A DNA stretch of 64,000 nucleotides from NCBI RefSeq assembly GCF_037893015.1, contig NC_133661.1, forward strand, positions 185,754,306-185,818,305. The letters run 5' to 3'. The position numbers and the translations under genes were made by a program. Numbering within the stretch: position 1 is the first letter of the stretch; each line of letters opens with the position of its first letter. The notes under the pieces were generated by a model, which did no database searches, was not told where the DNA came from, and was given only the letters and a program-made list of their open reading frames with translations. Below, one piece after another: positions 1 to 13,400 of the stretch. Source of the DNA: Macrotis lagotis. Lineage: Eukaryota > Chordata > Mammalia > Peramelemorphia > Peramelidae.

Positions 1-865
1 TCCTTTTGAAGGACCTGGTCCTCACCTCCCCCCAGACTCCCAGCTCTAACCCAGGGGGTATATAAGGGTGATAGGCCAGAGAGAAAACAAGGGAGAGCAG
101 TGGGACAGATTCTGCAGGGAGATGACTTTGACTATTTGATTTCTACCCTAACCTTGATCTCTAACTTGTTACCCCCCCTTAAACCCTGGGAGAGAGATCC
201 TAATGTCTCTTAGGGACCCAGACCCCTGACTTCATTCCTGGATTGTCTCCTTATTTCGGAGGAAGATGTGGAAAGGACATGCTATTCCTTGATCCAGGAA
301 CCTTCAGATGAGGGAAGAGGGGTTACTGCAACCCTGCTCAGATTTTTTTTTCTATCCCAGGATGCACTATAATAAGGGCATCTGAGGGACCCACTGGGGA
401 TGGAGTTGCTAATGCTGATTCTGATTAATCCTTATTCTCCTAATAGGGATGGGTGTGTGAGTGATAGTATGAGTGTTTAGGAAGCTTATTGGGTATTCAG
501 GTCATTGAACACCCTATGATTGTAATGGAGATGTCCAGAGGATAGAGAAGAAATAGAAGTGGGAGGTGGTGAGTGTGAGTGAATGTGTAAGCTGGAGCCG
601 GGAGCAGGAGTAGGGAGGAAGCTGGGGCTGCTTGGCTGAATTAACTATATAGTTCTCAGTTTTTAATGGAGTGAGATGGAGGGGCAGATCAGGGCTGAAC
701 TGCTTCAGACTTGGTATGAGGGTTGGGCAGAATTGTCCAGGGAGCAGGGTAAGTGTCTTGGGGGGCTCTGACCACATTATAGTAGAGGGGAAGTTACTCC
801 CTTATGAGCCCCTTGTCCCCCACAACTCCCTTGTAACAATAAATTGTGTAGACAAGACTGAGGAT
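1..865 (+). other. NDRG2: 3' UTR and poly(A) site, probably of NDRG2
   Basis: There is no convincing long reading frame here. A canonical AATAAA signal lies at 838-843 near the end of a stretch free of obvious interspersed repeats, as expected for the end of a 3' UTR on the plus strand. The assignment rests mainly on synteny: in human 14q11.2 NDRG2 follows SLC39A2 and converges on it tail to tail. SLC39A2 is the next gene here and lies on the minus strand. The C-terminal NDRG2 codons would lie left of the window. NDRG2 is an alpha/beta-hydrolase-fold protein without known hydrolase activity, linked to astrocyte and stress biology. The identity is inferred; the poly(A) signal is seen. Confidence 0.5.
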
Positions 866-2299
866 CAGTGTTAACTGTGTATGTATAAAAGAAGATACTA
901 GAGAGATTGAGCTTTCTTTAAAACAATGACATGTCCTTTGTGATTAGCTTCACAAGGCATGATGAATGGTAAATGGTAATTCCTTCCCATCTCCTATTCC
1001 AGATTTTCAGGCAAGGAAAGGGAGAAATCACTTGAGAAAATTCTACAGGAATCCTGGGATGGTATGGTTGCTATCTCTAAGAAGAGAGTCAATCATTAAT
1101 AGCTCTGCTTTGGAATCCCTTACCTAATTGGGATTCCCAGTTATCATTAGGGCATACTTATAAGTGGTTTCTGAGCAGGTTTGGATACTTGAGTTTTCAG
1201 TTTTCAAAGACCCTAAGGTTTGCTTCAGTGGTTACAATGAGTCAAAAGAACATTTAGCATCCTGGACCCACTGAAACTGGTCTACATTATTTTTTCTTTC
1301 ATGTTCAACATGTAAGCAACCCAGACACTGGTGTTAGAATATGTTACATGGCATTTTGGACATTTAGAATTAGATCATTGGAGATAACTGATCCTTTGAA
1401 AATTTCAACATTTTTTATCTATAAATACTACTGAAGAACTTTGAATAAGCATTCAGAATCTGCTACATAATAAAGCCACTGTTCTTGAAGGAGAAGATGA
1501 GCAGGAATATTACTCACTATAAGAGATAATAACAGACTAAAAAGGATCGGGGCCTGGGTTAGCCAGCATCAGGCATTTTCTCCAGCATTAATGAACTGCA
1601 AAGTGTGTTTATTGAATTTGGTTCTTTGGAAGGTATGCTGTCAAGTGATGGACTCACTGATGAGATGGGAAAGTTGAATCCATTTAAGACTCTGGTCTTG
1701 GTTTTGATTCTTGAGCCATTTCAGCAAAACTTTACAAGGCATGCTTCATAGCAATGGAAAAACAATAGAGTAACTGGGCCAACATCAACATTAGATGAAT
1801 GATTCTCAATGGGCATGACATCAGCATGCCTGCTTTCACAGGTGGTATGCAACTTAGATATGTAATTGTATATGTGTAAATTAGAAAATTGTACAGAACT
1901 TAGACATTGGGGAGGGGATCTATTGATTCTCCTTTCCTGTTGCCAACTTAGACTTTTTAGACTGCTGTGATTACTTGTAGCATAAAGCAAAAAGTTAACA
2001 TGTACTCTGAACAAAAGATAGAAACACTATTAAATCATTATTTCCTACAAGAGTTTCAACTAGCACTTTGGGCACTTGGACAAGCAGCAAGGAGGACCTC
2101 CCTAAAATCAACTTTAAATTTCCTGATGTGAACACAATACAGGAATTAACACAAATTTAGACAAGTAGTACTACTACAGAGGCCTGTTAAATTTTTGTAC
2201 CTTCTGAATTTTGGTGGTATGGTTAAGGTGCTACCTTTCAAACTGGCAGGTAAGGAGAATGGATACCTGGACAGCTGTTGTCCTTAATTCTTTTTAAAA

Positions 2300-2449
2300 A
2301 TTTATTTTAGCTTTTTTTTGCAAGGCCAGTGGGGTTAAGTGGCTTGCCCAAGGCCACACAGCTAGGTAATTATGTGTCTGAGGTCGGATTTGAACTCGGG
2401 TACTTATGACTCCGGGGCCGGCGTTCTACCATGCCACCTAGCTATCCCT
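2300..2449 (-). repeat. tRNA-derived marsupial SINE
   Basis: Minus-strand copy: T-run, then 'gcaaggccagtggggtt', the conserved block around 'cacacagctaggtaatta', and the complement of the head near 2440. It abuts an older, longer SINE on its right. Confidence 0.85.
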
Positions 2450-2455
2450 GTTGTT

Positions 2456-2750
2456 AATTCTTGAAGAAGACCATGACATCAGGAAGGTGATGCCGTGACA
2501 TACATCTGAACTGGATTTGAGTAAGGATGGGTTGTGCTGAGTCATCAGTCTCACTTTCTCCTCCAGAGCCATTTGGGTCCAGTGGCCAGATAGGAGTGAG
2601 GAGGGCTGTAGATGGCCCTGGATGTGAGGCAATCTGGGTTAAATGACTTGTCCAAGGTTGCACAGCTAGAACTTGTCAAAGATGTGAGGCTATATTTGAA
2701 CTCGGATCCTCCCGACTCCAGGACAAGGGTTGTTTTATCCATTGCATCAA
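2456..2750 (-). repeat. Longer tRNA-derived SINE with a LINE-like (RTE-type) tail
   Basis: Minus-strand copy about 295 bp long. The tRNA-like head is at the right end (about 2640-2750). The 3' part contains the complement of 'ccatgacatcaggaagg', a tail shared with the copy at 24787-25075. The tail is probably taken from an RTE LINE, as known for some marsupial SINEs; this class is from memory. Confidence 0.65.
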
Positions 2751-4860
2751 ATAAATTAGCTGTCCTTTGTTGTCTGCCCTTAACGCTCTGCTGTGGTTAA
2801 ATGGTGAGCCGATCTAGGAGGATTACATGCAAGGTTAGCATCAACCCTTTAGAGACATAGCAGAACTTATAATGAAGTATATATATGAGAAAGAAAAATA
2901 CTTAAATACAGAAATGAAAGTGATTCTTTTTAAACAAATAGGTGAGAAATTGAGGCAAAGCAAAAAGTTGTAAGCACCACCAGCCTATACAAGCAATAGT
3001 AGCTAACTCTGCAAAGCAAGGGTTAGTCTTTGCAATTTGGAATAATCTCTTTAGTCTTCATAAATGAGAATGACAATCTTGTGTCCATGGACCTTTCTCT
3101 GCCTGTCCCCTACCCAAGGGAGACATGAGGGATTGTACCTCCACTAAAGACCTCAGCACAAAGGATCCACCTCTGTCTGGTCTGGCCTGGAGCCAGGTGT
3201 TGGAAGAGGATGACCTCGGCAGACAAGTCAGACCATTGTCCATGACATCGCTGCTCTGCTAGATCAGGCTATGGGATCATATTGCCCTCTTGTGGCTGAC
3301 ACCAGCTCTCACACCTACCTACCCTGCTAGCTCATCACATCCTCCTCCCTCCTGCCCTGGTTTTTTCATCTGAAAGCAAATTTTCCTTTCAAGTTCAAAG
3401 CTTTAGAGGAGAATGGATTTAGAATGCCCAAGGTGGATGGCAGACACCTTAGTGTAGTTGTAGTTTTAGTCCCTCATCTTCTATCATTAGCCAAGTGAAT
3501 CCAGGCTTGTATTACCGGTCCCTTTTCTCCAGTGAATCTTTGAACTACTCAAACTGCAGGGAGAAGGTCCAAGAGAGCAGAAAGAAAGCGAGAACAATGG
3601 GAAAATGAAAACCTTTTAAAGAAAGGAGAGGGAAGGAAAAGGAATGAACAAATGAGATTAAACCAGAACAAAGACTGAGTGAGGGTTAAAGCCCACAAAG
3701 TTGGAAATCTCTGAAGGTGGTTCTGTGAAGAACACTTGTCCATGGAACAGATTTGCAGTACAAGAGATTAGACACTGAAAACAAAAAACAAAACCCACTC
3801 AAGGCTAGCAGGATGATATCAGGGCCAGGAACAGCAATTCTCAGGATATGGAAGTTGTAGAATCTCATCTGACTAGGAGTTGTGTGAGGCCATGGAGTAG
3901 ATGTCGTTGCCTAAAAGGCCTTAACCAGCCCCAGGGGCCAGAATTCCTTTTATCCCCATTTTCATGGCACAAGATTTCAGTTGTGTCAGGGATGCTCTTT
4001 TCTAGCTGTCTATCCATAGTCGTTCTGGATATTCATTGTCAGTATTCTTAACTCTATTAGATAGAGACCAAAATCGGGGGAGATGCAGTGTGACTATTTC
4101 CAGCCAATAATTTCTTCTACCAATAATAGGGATTCAAAATTTTGCCCTCCAGATTAGAGAGGGGTATTAACTACTTCATAGCATTTAAATTCTATTTCTT
4201 ACTGCCTTTCCCCTTATTTGTATATTTTCTCAACCTAATGTCTACTCTTTATACTTTGTGAAACTTGTCTGCCCCAATATGTTGCTGTTCTCATTGCTTT
4301 GTCCTCTTAAGAGTAGGCTTTCATTCCTCCTTCATTAATTATTCCTCTATTGTAGACTGCCTATATTTCTTATTATATCCCAAATCAAATCCTTTTCTCC
4401 AGAAAAGCAGAAAGGGTTCCTACTGTGCAAGGTTTCAAAGTTCCAAACAAGTATGTAAATTATTGGGAATAGTGATTTTTGGGTAAAAGGAAAGTGGTGG
4501 ACCTAGCATTTCCTGGGATCTTGCTTTAAAATCCTTTCCAATCTTCATAGTGATAATAAGAGGGAATGTGGACTGATAGAATCAGAAAATTGCAGAATGG
4601 CAGATTTAGGTTTGAGGTAAAGAAGAAACTTTCTTAATGTTGAAAAATGGAATAGTCTGACTTAGGTGGTAATGGTTTTTTTCCCCCACCTTTTAACCCT
4701 TTACCAACTGTAAGTGGAAGTTATAAGTGTTATAGAGGGGTCTTTGTAATGAGATAAATTATAATAGATTATAATTGAAGTCTCTTCCAGCGATGAAATT
4801 TATAATTTGAACTTAGTGATTACAGCTTTATATTAAACTTTTTTTTTAAAAAGAGGGAAT

Positions 4861-5011
4861 AGGGGCAGCTAGGTGGTGTAGTGGATAAAGCACTGGCCCT
4901 GGAGTCAGGAGTAACTGAGTTCAAATCCGGTCCCTAATAATTACCTAGCTGTGTGGCCTTGGGCAAGCCACTCAACCCCATTTGCCTTGCAAAAACCTAA
5001 AAAAAAAAAGG
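4861..5011 (+). repeat. tRNA-derived marsupial SINE
   Basis: Plus-strand copy starting 'ggggcagctaggtgg', with the block 'gtgtggccttgggcaag' and a tail 'gccttgcaaaaacc' followed by an A-run. Confidence 0.9.
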
Positions 5012-6860
5012 GAATAAGAAGTATAAGACATTTGTTTTATATAGCCCTAAAATGTGCATATTATTGCCCTTTGTTCTCATTTTAATCTCTTAGATCTGTT
5101 ACTGTCACTCTAGTTGACTGTTTTGTACTTTTAAAAAACTCCCTTTGAGTGTCTTCCTTTTCCTCACTTAGTGAATTACTTTTCAACTTGATCCTTGGCT
5201 ATTCTTCTTCAGTATCTTTGGATGAAAATTTATCTTTTCTCTCTGCCATACTTCGTTTCAGATGGGGTCTAGATCTTGGATCTTCCTCTTTCTAGGAGAA
5301 GGCCTATCACAGAGTTTGGGGCCTCCTATTTCAACCTCTATTACTGGATTGTTTGTTAGATCTATGTATGTTCTCCTCAGGTTAGATTGTTTTGGACATT
5401 TCCAACTTATTAAGAAAAAGCCCTATTCTGTTTCTTCTCTACATATTTAGTCTCTCTGCCAGTTTTCAAGGTCTCCTTTTCCATTATTATGAGGGATAAT
5501 GAAAATTGGATTGCTTCCCTACAACCCTATCCCTTTTAGATTACCTCCTCTAGTTTATTCTCTAGTGTTATTCTGACTTGAGAAAAATGTATTTTAGGAT
5601 CAAAATTGACTCCTAAATGCTTTAAAGTGGGTAGAATTCCAAAGAAGAGGAGATAATAAGAAGGTGGTATACTGGTTTAGAAAAGATTCTGGAAAAGAGA
5701 AAGGTTTTACTTAATCTTGTCTGAAGAACCCTGCTTCCAATTCACATTGCTTTATGTCTATTAGTGACACAGAAACACGGTGCTTTATCTCTGCTAGAAA
5801 GTCATCTTATTCTTCCAGTATTTGGTTGATACCTTCTTCCTGTGTTTCTAGATTCTAGAATAAATCAGTTCTCTATCAGCTCTCTAACCTGCTGTCATCT
5901 CCCCCATGTGTAAAGAATCAGGTCACTGAGGTTAAGGGGAGGGGGGCACAGGAAGAAGGTAGATCTAAAACTGTGGCAGTTAATTTCCTTTGTTAATATA
6001 CTTTCCCAAAGCCTGACCTCTGGTATTAGGATTAGGCTTATTCACAGGTCTGTATGATTTATGTGGTATTAAGGGAAACAGGATAAGCAGGAGATAAGAG
6101 AAACCAGATAAGAGCAGATCTGAGAATGTGATCTAGCAGTCTCAAATACCCTCTTCCCCTCCCTTATCCTCCCAAAGTGAAAATCTGAGAAAGGGATTGC
6201 ACATATTCATTTCCCTAGTTTTTCATCTAAAATACAAGACATTTCAATTCTAGCACCCCTGCCAAAAAAGCATTGCAACCTTTCCCATTCCTAATCCTAG
6301 AGAAACTAGTTTGTTTGCTGGCATTCAGGAGATGGAAACAGCGAGGGAGAATCAAGACAAAAAGCAAACATTCTGGGAAGGGGAGTGACAGCATCAGTGA
6401 GGAGGCTAGGGCTGATCTGTGGTTGATCTAGGCATTTATCTGGCGCCTTTCTTCCTTCCTAAACACTCTATCTTAATTCTTCAGCACTAGGCAGCAGTAA
6501 AGGGGCCTGGGTTTAGAAAACACAGGACTTAGTGTGAGAAACAGGATTAATGTGGACTGGCATGCATGGATGAGTGGCAGGAGTGGGTGGGGAGGGGGTC
6601 TTGGAGTTCTGCTTGGCCACTGGGTTGTCTGTTGCCAGCACAAACAAGGAGAAGGGAGGAAGAAGGGGATCCCTGGAATCTCGGCAATTCATCCCCCCAC
6701 AACCAGTTTCATCTGCCAACTTAAGAGTGAAAAGGTGAGAGCCTATCTCAGGAAGAGGCTGACATGCAGCTCTGGCCCTGCTGTCCTCTCCCACCCTCCC
6801 TTACCTGCTCCATCAACCTGGCCTAAAGCCAAGCAGGAAAGTCAGACACAGAATGTCTAA

Positions 6861-7199
6861 AATGAAGATTGAAATTTATTTACACGCAGTGCCATAATAG
6901 GGGATGCTGTTATCAGAGTCTAGGACAATAAACACAAAGGCTCCATCTGTATCCTCTGTCCTCACTTTCTCTGCTGCCCCTTACTTCTGTGCCTGAACCC
7001 AAGCTCTTTCCTATCTCAGAGTGGGGTGACTCAAGCTAAGATCCTGCAAAGGATGTTTAGAATCCAGTTATGAGGATGGTGTTGGAAGCATGCCACTGAG
7101 GTGCAGTAAGAATGTCCCAGGATGAGGGCCAGACCAGAGTGAGAAATGTTCACTTGCTTGTCACCTGGGGAGGATAATCTCTTTAGAGTAAGGGACAAT
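6861..7199 (-). other. SLC39A2: SLC39A2 3' UTR with poly(A) signal
   Basis: This stretch follows the SLC39A2 stop codon on the minus strand and contains no repeat. An AATAAA signal (minus strand) occupies 6875-6880, so the transcript probably ends near 6860. Confidence 0.7.
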
Positions 7200-8979
7200 T
7201 CATGCCCAGACAGCAATTATGGCCATGAAGGAAAAACCTGCAGCCACACAAGCCCATTTGGCTAGAGGGGATTCAGGGGTAGCCAGTTCCCGTGGAAGAA
7301 TTTCTAAGAAAGTTACATAGAGGAAAGTGCCAGCTGCCACCCCTTCTAATACAGTCTGGGCTAAGGCCCTTCCCCCCTCCGGATCTCCTCCAGCCACAGC
7401 CATGCCCAATGCTAGGCCAAGGGGGGACATGAGAGCCAATGCCAGGATAGAGACCAAGGCCCATCGTGGCCCAGTGCCTGTTTGCACCAGCCGAAGACCC
7501 ACTCCAAACACCACTAATCCCTTATGTGCCAGGACGGCTAAGCACAGCTGTAGAACAGCTGGTACTGAAGATTGCAACCCCACTGCCAGCCCCTCAAACA
7601 CTGAGTGAAAGGAGAGCGAAAGCAAGAGAACCAGGGCCCTAAAAGGCCCCTGAGAAGGTGGAGGCAGGGGCCCATGACTGTGGAGATTCAAGGAATGGGC
7701 CCCACCCCATTCCTCCTCTTGTGTTTTTGACCGCCTGGTACTACCAGGGCACCACTGCAATGCCAGGGACTCCAACAGGAAAACCAAGAAGAAGCCTAGG
7801 GAGATGATGAGCTCTCCAAATGGGTAATCCACCTAGGGACACAGAGAGGAAACACAAGGTGAGAAGAGGAAAAAGGGAGAAAAGAAATGGAAATTACATG
7901 AAGACAATACAGTGGGACAAGAAGAGGTGGGCACAAGAATGCTATTAGAGATGGAGGATGAATGAAAGGAACAAAAGACTTGAAGAAAATCAAAAGAACA
8001 GGGCTAGGGATGTAAGAATAAGATCCAGAGAACAGGGTTACAAAGAGGAAAAAAATGTTCTTTAAACCCAATGTATGGAATTAATGCTTTTTGGTTTTAA
8101 AGTTTGAGACTGAGAACCAGGCTGGGGAAGAGAAGGAATGGTTATCATTCCTCATACCCCCAAGAGAGGCCTGAATGGGGAAGGAATCTCTGACTCTCTT
8201 CACTTCTCAGGTAGGGGCCTGACTGGGGGAAACTCACATCAGTTGAATCAGTGGTGTCAGAAGAATTCCCCTCACTTCCTGTCCTGTTCTGGGGAGGAGA
8301 GAGTATGAATTAGAAGGGGAAGGGGTCAGGCTCCTGTTAGGTTCCACTTTCCTTTCATCCCCAGCCCCCCTCCCCCTCCCCACCCCCCCTTCCAGGAGCT
8401 GCCCTTCACAAAGCTCTATTCTGGCCCTTTCTGTCCTCTTCTGTAAACTTGTTTTTGTTCCTCCCTCAGGTCCCACACATCCTTGACGTTCAGCATCCCA
8501 GTTCCTCACCTGCAGGATGTAGCTCTGGATCTCTGAATCAATGCCCTCCAGGGCCTCAGCTGTCATGTGCATAAGCCCTGCTCCCAAAAACACTCCTGCT
8601 GACACACACCCCAAGAGGTTGAGGACCCGGCGGTGCTTCCCTGAGGAGGCAAAGGGGCAAATAGCACAGGTCATTTCTTAGCTGGCAATTTAAGGAAGGC
8701 AGACAAAGATGGCTATAGAGTAAGGGTTTAGGAACAAGAGGAAATACACATGAACCGAGGTTCAGGATTAGAAGTAGAGAGAAGTCAGGGGTCAAGGTGA
8801 AAGAGGAGATTGAGGTGAGAATAGGGGTTTATAATACAGGGACAAAATGGGTTTAGAACTCTACCTGTGGCTGCATGGATCCGGAACCACTTGAAGCAGA
8901 TAGGAATAATGCCACAGAACAGAGTGAGAACCAGCAAGGCTAGCAAGCAGCCAATTTTCACACCCACAAGTGGCTCCAT
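7200..8979 (-). CDS. SLC39A2: SLC39A2 (ZIP2) plasma-membrane zinc transporter, 4 coding exons
   Basis: ZIP2 imports zinc and related divalent metals across the plasma membrane. Coding exons (minus strand) are 8865-8979, 8510-8640, 8238-8288 and 7200-7832, all with GT-AG splice sites and matching phase. They give 309 aa, the length of human ZIP2. TM1 is at residues ~5-28, TM2 ~47-66, TM3 ~107-125, TM4 ~165-186 (HSVFEG) and TM5 ~191-212 (AHKG), with three more to the C-terminus (AVWA). The zinc-pathway residues H63, H175, E179, H202 and F269 fall at the human numbering. The TM3-TM4 loop keeps a short HSHG motif (150-153), apparently with fewer histidines than the human loop. The gene lies downstream of METTL17 on the same strand, as in human. 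It appears intact. Confidence 0.97.
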
Positions 8980-10268
8980 CCCTTAGGTGGAGGTTGAGTG
9001 GAGGACCCAGGGTGATAGAGTAGTAGGTAGGTCTTCAGAACTGGAGGGTTAAAAGCTGTTATGTTGGTTCACCTGGCCCCAGTGGGCAATAGTGGTGGCT
9101 GCTGTGTGCTGCCTCTGCTTCTGCAGATGTCTGACTCTGACTGGGGCTCTGCCTCTGGCTTCCCCCCACCCCCACCAGGGCCCCTCCCCAACCTCACACC
9201 CTCCTTAGCTCAGTAACCAGAAACTCCAGACTCTTTGCCAGATGGAGCCCAGAGCTGTGTGTCTCTCCACCTCCTCGTGGCTGACTAATCCTCCAGTTGA
9301 CAAAGAACTGTGTGAGCTTACCTCTAGAGTTAGCCTTATGGGAGACGGCATGTTCTATGATGGCCTTGGCCCCTACCCGCTTGTCACTGGGGACAAAAGC
9401 CTGGCCCTTCTTGCTCAGGACACTCAATCCAAACCATCCATGTTTCTTTACTCAATGCCCCTGCATTGTAGGCTGCTATATCTGATACTTGAACTGCATC
9501 CTTTCAGAGGAGATTTGGGGCCAGCTAGGGCAGAAGCAGGTAGGGCTAGGTCTTTCCAATTTGTCATGCTGTGGGAACTGAAAGGTCAAGTCTCCTCATC
9601 TCAACTTCAATGAAGTTCAAGTGTAGAATGAAACTTTTTTCTTTTATTGGGTGAGTGGATGGAGAAAACAAGATTTATGGGGTCACTGTATTAACAATGT
9701 CCCAGCCTCTTCCTGTGTCCGACTAGTACTTAAAAGGGCCTAAGGTAACCTAGGTTATAAACCTCAAGCTACAGGGAACAGCTGACCCTGAGATTTAGTG
9801 AAGCCCAGGATAATGGAGATATTAACCAACTAGAGTAAAAGGTACTAGCTTGGAGCTTGGGAAAAAATTCCGCCCTGATTCATGGCTTGGGTTCACGTTA
9901 AGTGAGACAACTAATGAAAGCTCTGATTTGGTTGAAGAACCTTAGGAGGGGCAATGGGAGAAGGTAAAAAGGGAGAAAGTTCAGGACTGATGGTTGCTGG
10001 TTCCCCTAGGCAGGCTACTTGCACAGCCACATTAAGACCTGTTGAGCCAGTTTTCGGAAGAGCTGGGGGTGGCTCTTGTCACCTACTTTTCCCACTACTC
10101 CCACACAAGCTTTCTTTGGTGAGCAGAGATTCTTGTTTATAAGGGGCAATATTAGGATGGGATAATGACTGCTTGGGAATATAAAGAGCCCTGGAATTAA
10201 ATTTTATTACCATGGTAGAAGGAAACCCTGAATTCTCTCCTGCTAAGAAGAATCGGAATAGAATCTTT
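8980..10268. other. SLC39A2 upstream region and METTL17-SLC39A2 spacer
   Basis: About 1.3 kb between the METTL17 poly(A) signal and the SLC39A2 start codon. It should contain the SLC39A2 5' UTR and promoter. No SINE or LINE is recognisable. A 123-codon plus-strand frame at 9242-9613 has no recognisable motif and is judged fortuitous. A C/T-rich patch lies around 9150-9200. Confidence 0.55.
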
Positions 10269-10274
10269 TTTATT
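10269..10274 (-). terminator. METTL17: METTL17 poly(A) signal
   Basis: AATAAA on the minus strand, about 140 bp past the METTL17 stop codon. It lies in an A/T-rich stretch that offers further weak signals near 10283-10295. Confidence 0.7.
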
Positions 10275-10411
10275 TAAAAAAAATAAACTTTAATTTAATT
10301 CAGAAGTCAAAGGGTACTTGGTACTCTTATCATGAATCCCTGGGAAGCTTCATTTTTGGCAAGGATAGCAAAAGTTGGGAGATATTAACCAACCACTCCT
10401 AAGATCTCTTG

Positions 10412-13400
10412 TCAGTCGTCAGAAGGATCTTGAATAGGGGACTGAGGAAACTCTGCTGAAGTAGTCAAAGGCAAGCGATCTCCCCAGGTACTAGCACGAG
10501 CACAGCGATATAAGGGTCTAGGAAGAAAAAAAAAAGAAATGCTTCAATCTAAACATCCATGTAAGTTGTATATTTCATCTCCTCCCCCAGTTCCTCATAT
10601 CCCCTATACCTTCCATGTCGTCGTGCAGTAATGACAACATGTTGGAGATGCCCATCTGGGCAGCACAAGTGGCAGTGTACATGGCGTGGCCGTTTAAGGA
10701 CAGGCTGGGTGAGACGGGCCCATTGACGATCCTCCCCTGGAAGGCCTCGGCTTAGGATCACCAGAGAGAATTTCTCCTCCTTATGACTATGATTCTGAAG
10801 TAATGACAGGAAAGAATGTGATTGGGGGAAAAGTTGAAAATAAAGGCAACCTCTTACTTTCAGGCCTCTCTCCTAAAGCCCTTTCTCCTTCCACAGACCA
10901 GATCATTTGGCCCCTCACTTTAAATCTATTTTATGTACTTCCTTACCATATCTTTAATCAGTAAACTTACCCAGCCAAAAGGGATGGTGCTATATGCTTG
11001 GGAGAAACTGCAGGCCTGGGGCTGGGAAGCAGATAGCTTGGGGCAGGGAAGTTCATGGGGGCACTGTGGGAAAAAAAGCGAAACCAGAAGACAGTGAAGT
11101 AGGGTAGAATTGGAGGAGAATAGGGTAGAGGCAATGGAAGAATGTGTATAGATAAGATAAACATATTAAAGGCAGGTTAAGTCTTCCTTCTTCCATCTTT
11201 CTTGGCCAAAGCTGAGCCCCAAACTATTTCTACCAGTTCAATCAAGGAAGAATACTCACTGGAGCAAAGATGTGTCCAGGACGATGGTCTAAGGGGGATG
11301 TCTCTGGTCCCTAAAGCCCAAAAATATGTATCAGTGGTTGAGAGACCCTCTCCCTGTTCCTACCTCGCTCAGTCCAGTTACTGTGCTTCTCCACCTAAAG
11401 GCTTTTTCACCAGTCCCCTTCAGTTATTAGAATGCACTCTTTGTCTATCTAAGTGACAATTATAAGTATCTTAAGGCACACCTGAAGCATGCAGGATGGC
11501 AAGATCAAGTCACCTACATACCCTTGCTGGCAAATTCTACCTTTTAAAACCCTGCTGATGGGGCAGCTAGATGGTGCAATGGATAGAGAGCACCAGCCCT
11601 GGAGTCAGGAGGACCTGCCTCAGGCAGATTTGACACTTATTAGTTGTTTGACTCTGGGTAGGTCACTTAATCTGACTGCCTAGCAAAATTTTCCCCTAAA
11701 ACAAAAGGAAAAAATAAATACCCTGCTGAAGTGCAACCCAGGAGGCTCAGATTCCAGTGACTTTGAGTCACTCAGGGCTCCTTGATATCTAACAATACAC
11801 ATATACTTGCTCCTATATCCCCAGTGCTTCAAAGATCTATAGTCAATCATCCAGACCCAGGAATGCTTAGCCAATTGGGAGTCATCTTCAATAGGGTTAA
11901 GTGGCTTGCCCAGCTTGCACACAGCTAGGTAATTATTAAGTGTCTGAGGCTAGATTTGAACTCAGGTACTCCTGACTCCAGGGCCGGTGCTCTATTCACT
12001 GCGCCACCTAGTTGCCCCTACGCCACCTAGCCACCCCAATATTTTGTTGAACACTCTCAGTCTTCATGGGAATGTCACTTCTGTATAAGCATGGTAGGGT
12101 AAAGGTAGGGTAGGGTAAAGAAGAACCTCACTCTAAGGACTAGGTCCCTGGCATCCATGAGGAGATGGTGTCCAGTTTTTGTTCCATTTTCCACCAAAAC
12201 CTGTGAAAGAAACTGAAAGATGAGTAGAAGATCCAAAGTACTGGAAGTATCAATTGAAAGAAGTTCTATAGGAAGAGGCAAACATAAGAACCCATTCCAG
12301 TTATCCCCTTCTAAAAAGTAAAAAGGAGAATGGAGACCATAGATAGGGTATTAAGGAGCCTTAAAGAAGAATTAAGAACTGTGCAGAAAATCTGGAATTA
12401 TGCCCAAAGGGCAATAAAAATGTGCATACCCTTTGATCCAGCAATACCACTACTGGGTCTATATCCTGAAGAGATCATGCAAAAGGGAAATAACATCATT
12501 TGGATAAAAATATTTATAGCAACCCTGTTTGTAGTAGCAAAGAATTGTTAATTGAATGAATGTCCAATTTGGAAATAGCTGAACAAATTGTGGTATATGT
12601 ATGTTATGGAACACTATTGTTCTATTAGAAACCAAGAGAGATGGGATTTCAGAGAAGCCTGGAAAGACTTGCATGAACTGATGTTGAGTAAGATAAGCAG
12701 AACCAGAGGAACACTGTATACCCTAACAGTAACATGGGGGTGATGGACCTTAATGGACTTGCTCATTCCATCAATGCAATTATAAGGGACAATTTTAGAG
12801 TACCTGCAATGGAGAATACCACCCCATATTCAGACAAAGAACTGTGGAGTTTAAACAAAGACCACAGTCTATTACCTTCAATTTTTTTTTAAAAAAGTGT
12901 CTTATGTACAACATAATTTTGCTATCTTTAATATTTTATTTTCTCCTCAACGATATGTTCTCTCCCCTCCAACACATTCAATTTTAATCAATGTATAGCT
13001 TGGAAACAATGTAAAGATTATCAGATTGCCTTTTGTGGGAGGGGGAAGGAAGGGGGGGGGGAATTGTAAAATTCAAAACCTTACAAAAAATGATAGGTAG
13101 AAACTACTACTGTATATATTTGGAAAACTAATAAAATATTTTAAAAAATAAAAACAAAAAAAGGAAGTGGAAAGGGCCTACTCCAAGGAGATTGCAGTAC
13201 AGTAGAAGGGTATAATTAAATTATTCTATTAAAAATGGTCTAATGTTACAAATTGTGCAGAAGAAAAAGGTAAGATTACTCAACAAGCCTTTATTAAGAG
13301 TCAACTATGAATTAGGTAATGGGGATACAAAGACAAAAATTAAAAAAAAGTACTTGCTCTCAAGCAGTTTATAGCTTGGCAGGGGAAACAAATATGTAGC

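Larger units (their letters stand above)
866..6860. other. Intergenic region between the NDRG2 and SLC39A2 3' ends
   Basis: About 6 kb between two convergent genes. It holds three recognisable SINEs (2300-2449, 2456-2750, 4861-5011) and otherwise AT-rich sequence in which I recognise no gene or RNA. Short frames around 3058-3243, 3549-3868 and 6513-6860 have no family resemblance that I can name. The stretch at 3040-3290 looks like another old interspersed repeat but I could not classify it. Confidence 0.6.

Noticed and set aside
7327-7608. 93-codon plus-strand frame
   Set aside because: Antisense shadow of SLC39A2 exon 4.
8234-8674. 146-codon minus-strand frame
   Set aside because: It reads through SLC39A2 exon 2 into the intron; the true exon ends at 8510 at a GT donor.
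9242-9613. 123-codon plus-strand frame upstream of SLC39A2
   Set aside because: No recognisable domain, no splice or promoter context, and GC-rich sequence that leaves frames open by chance.
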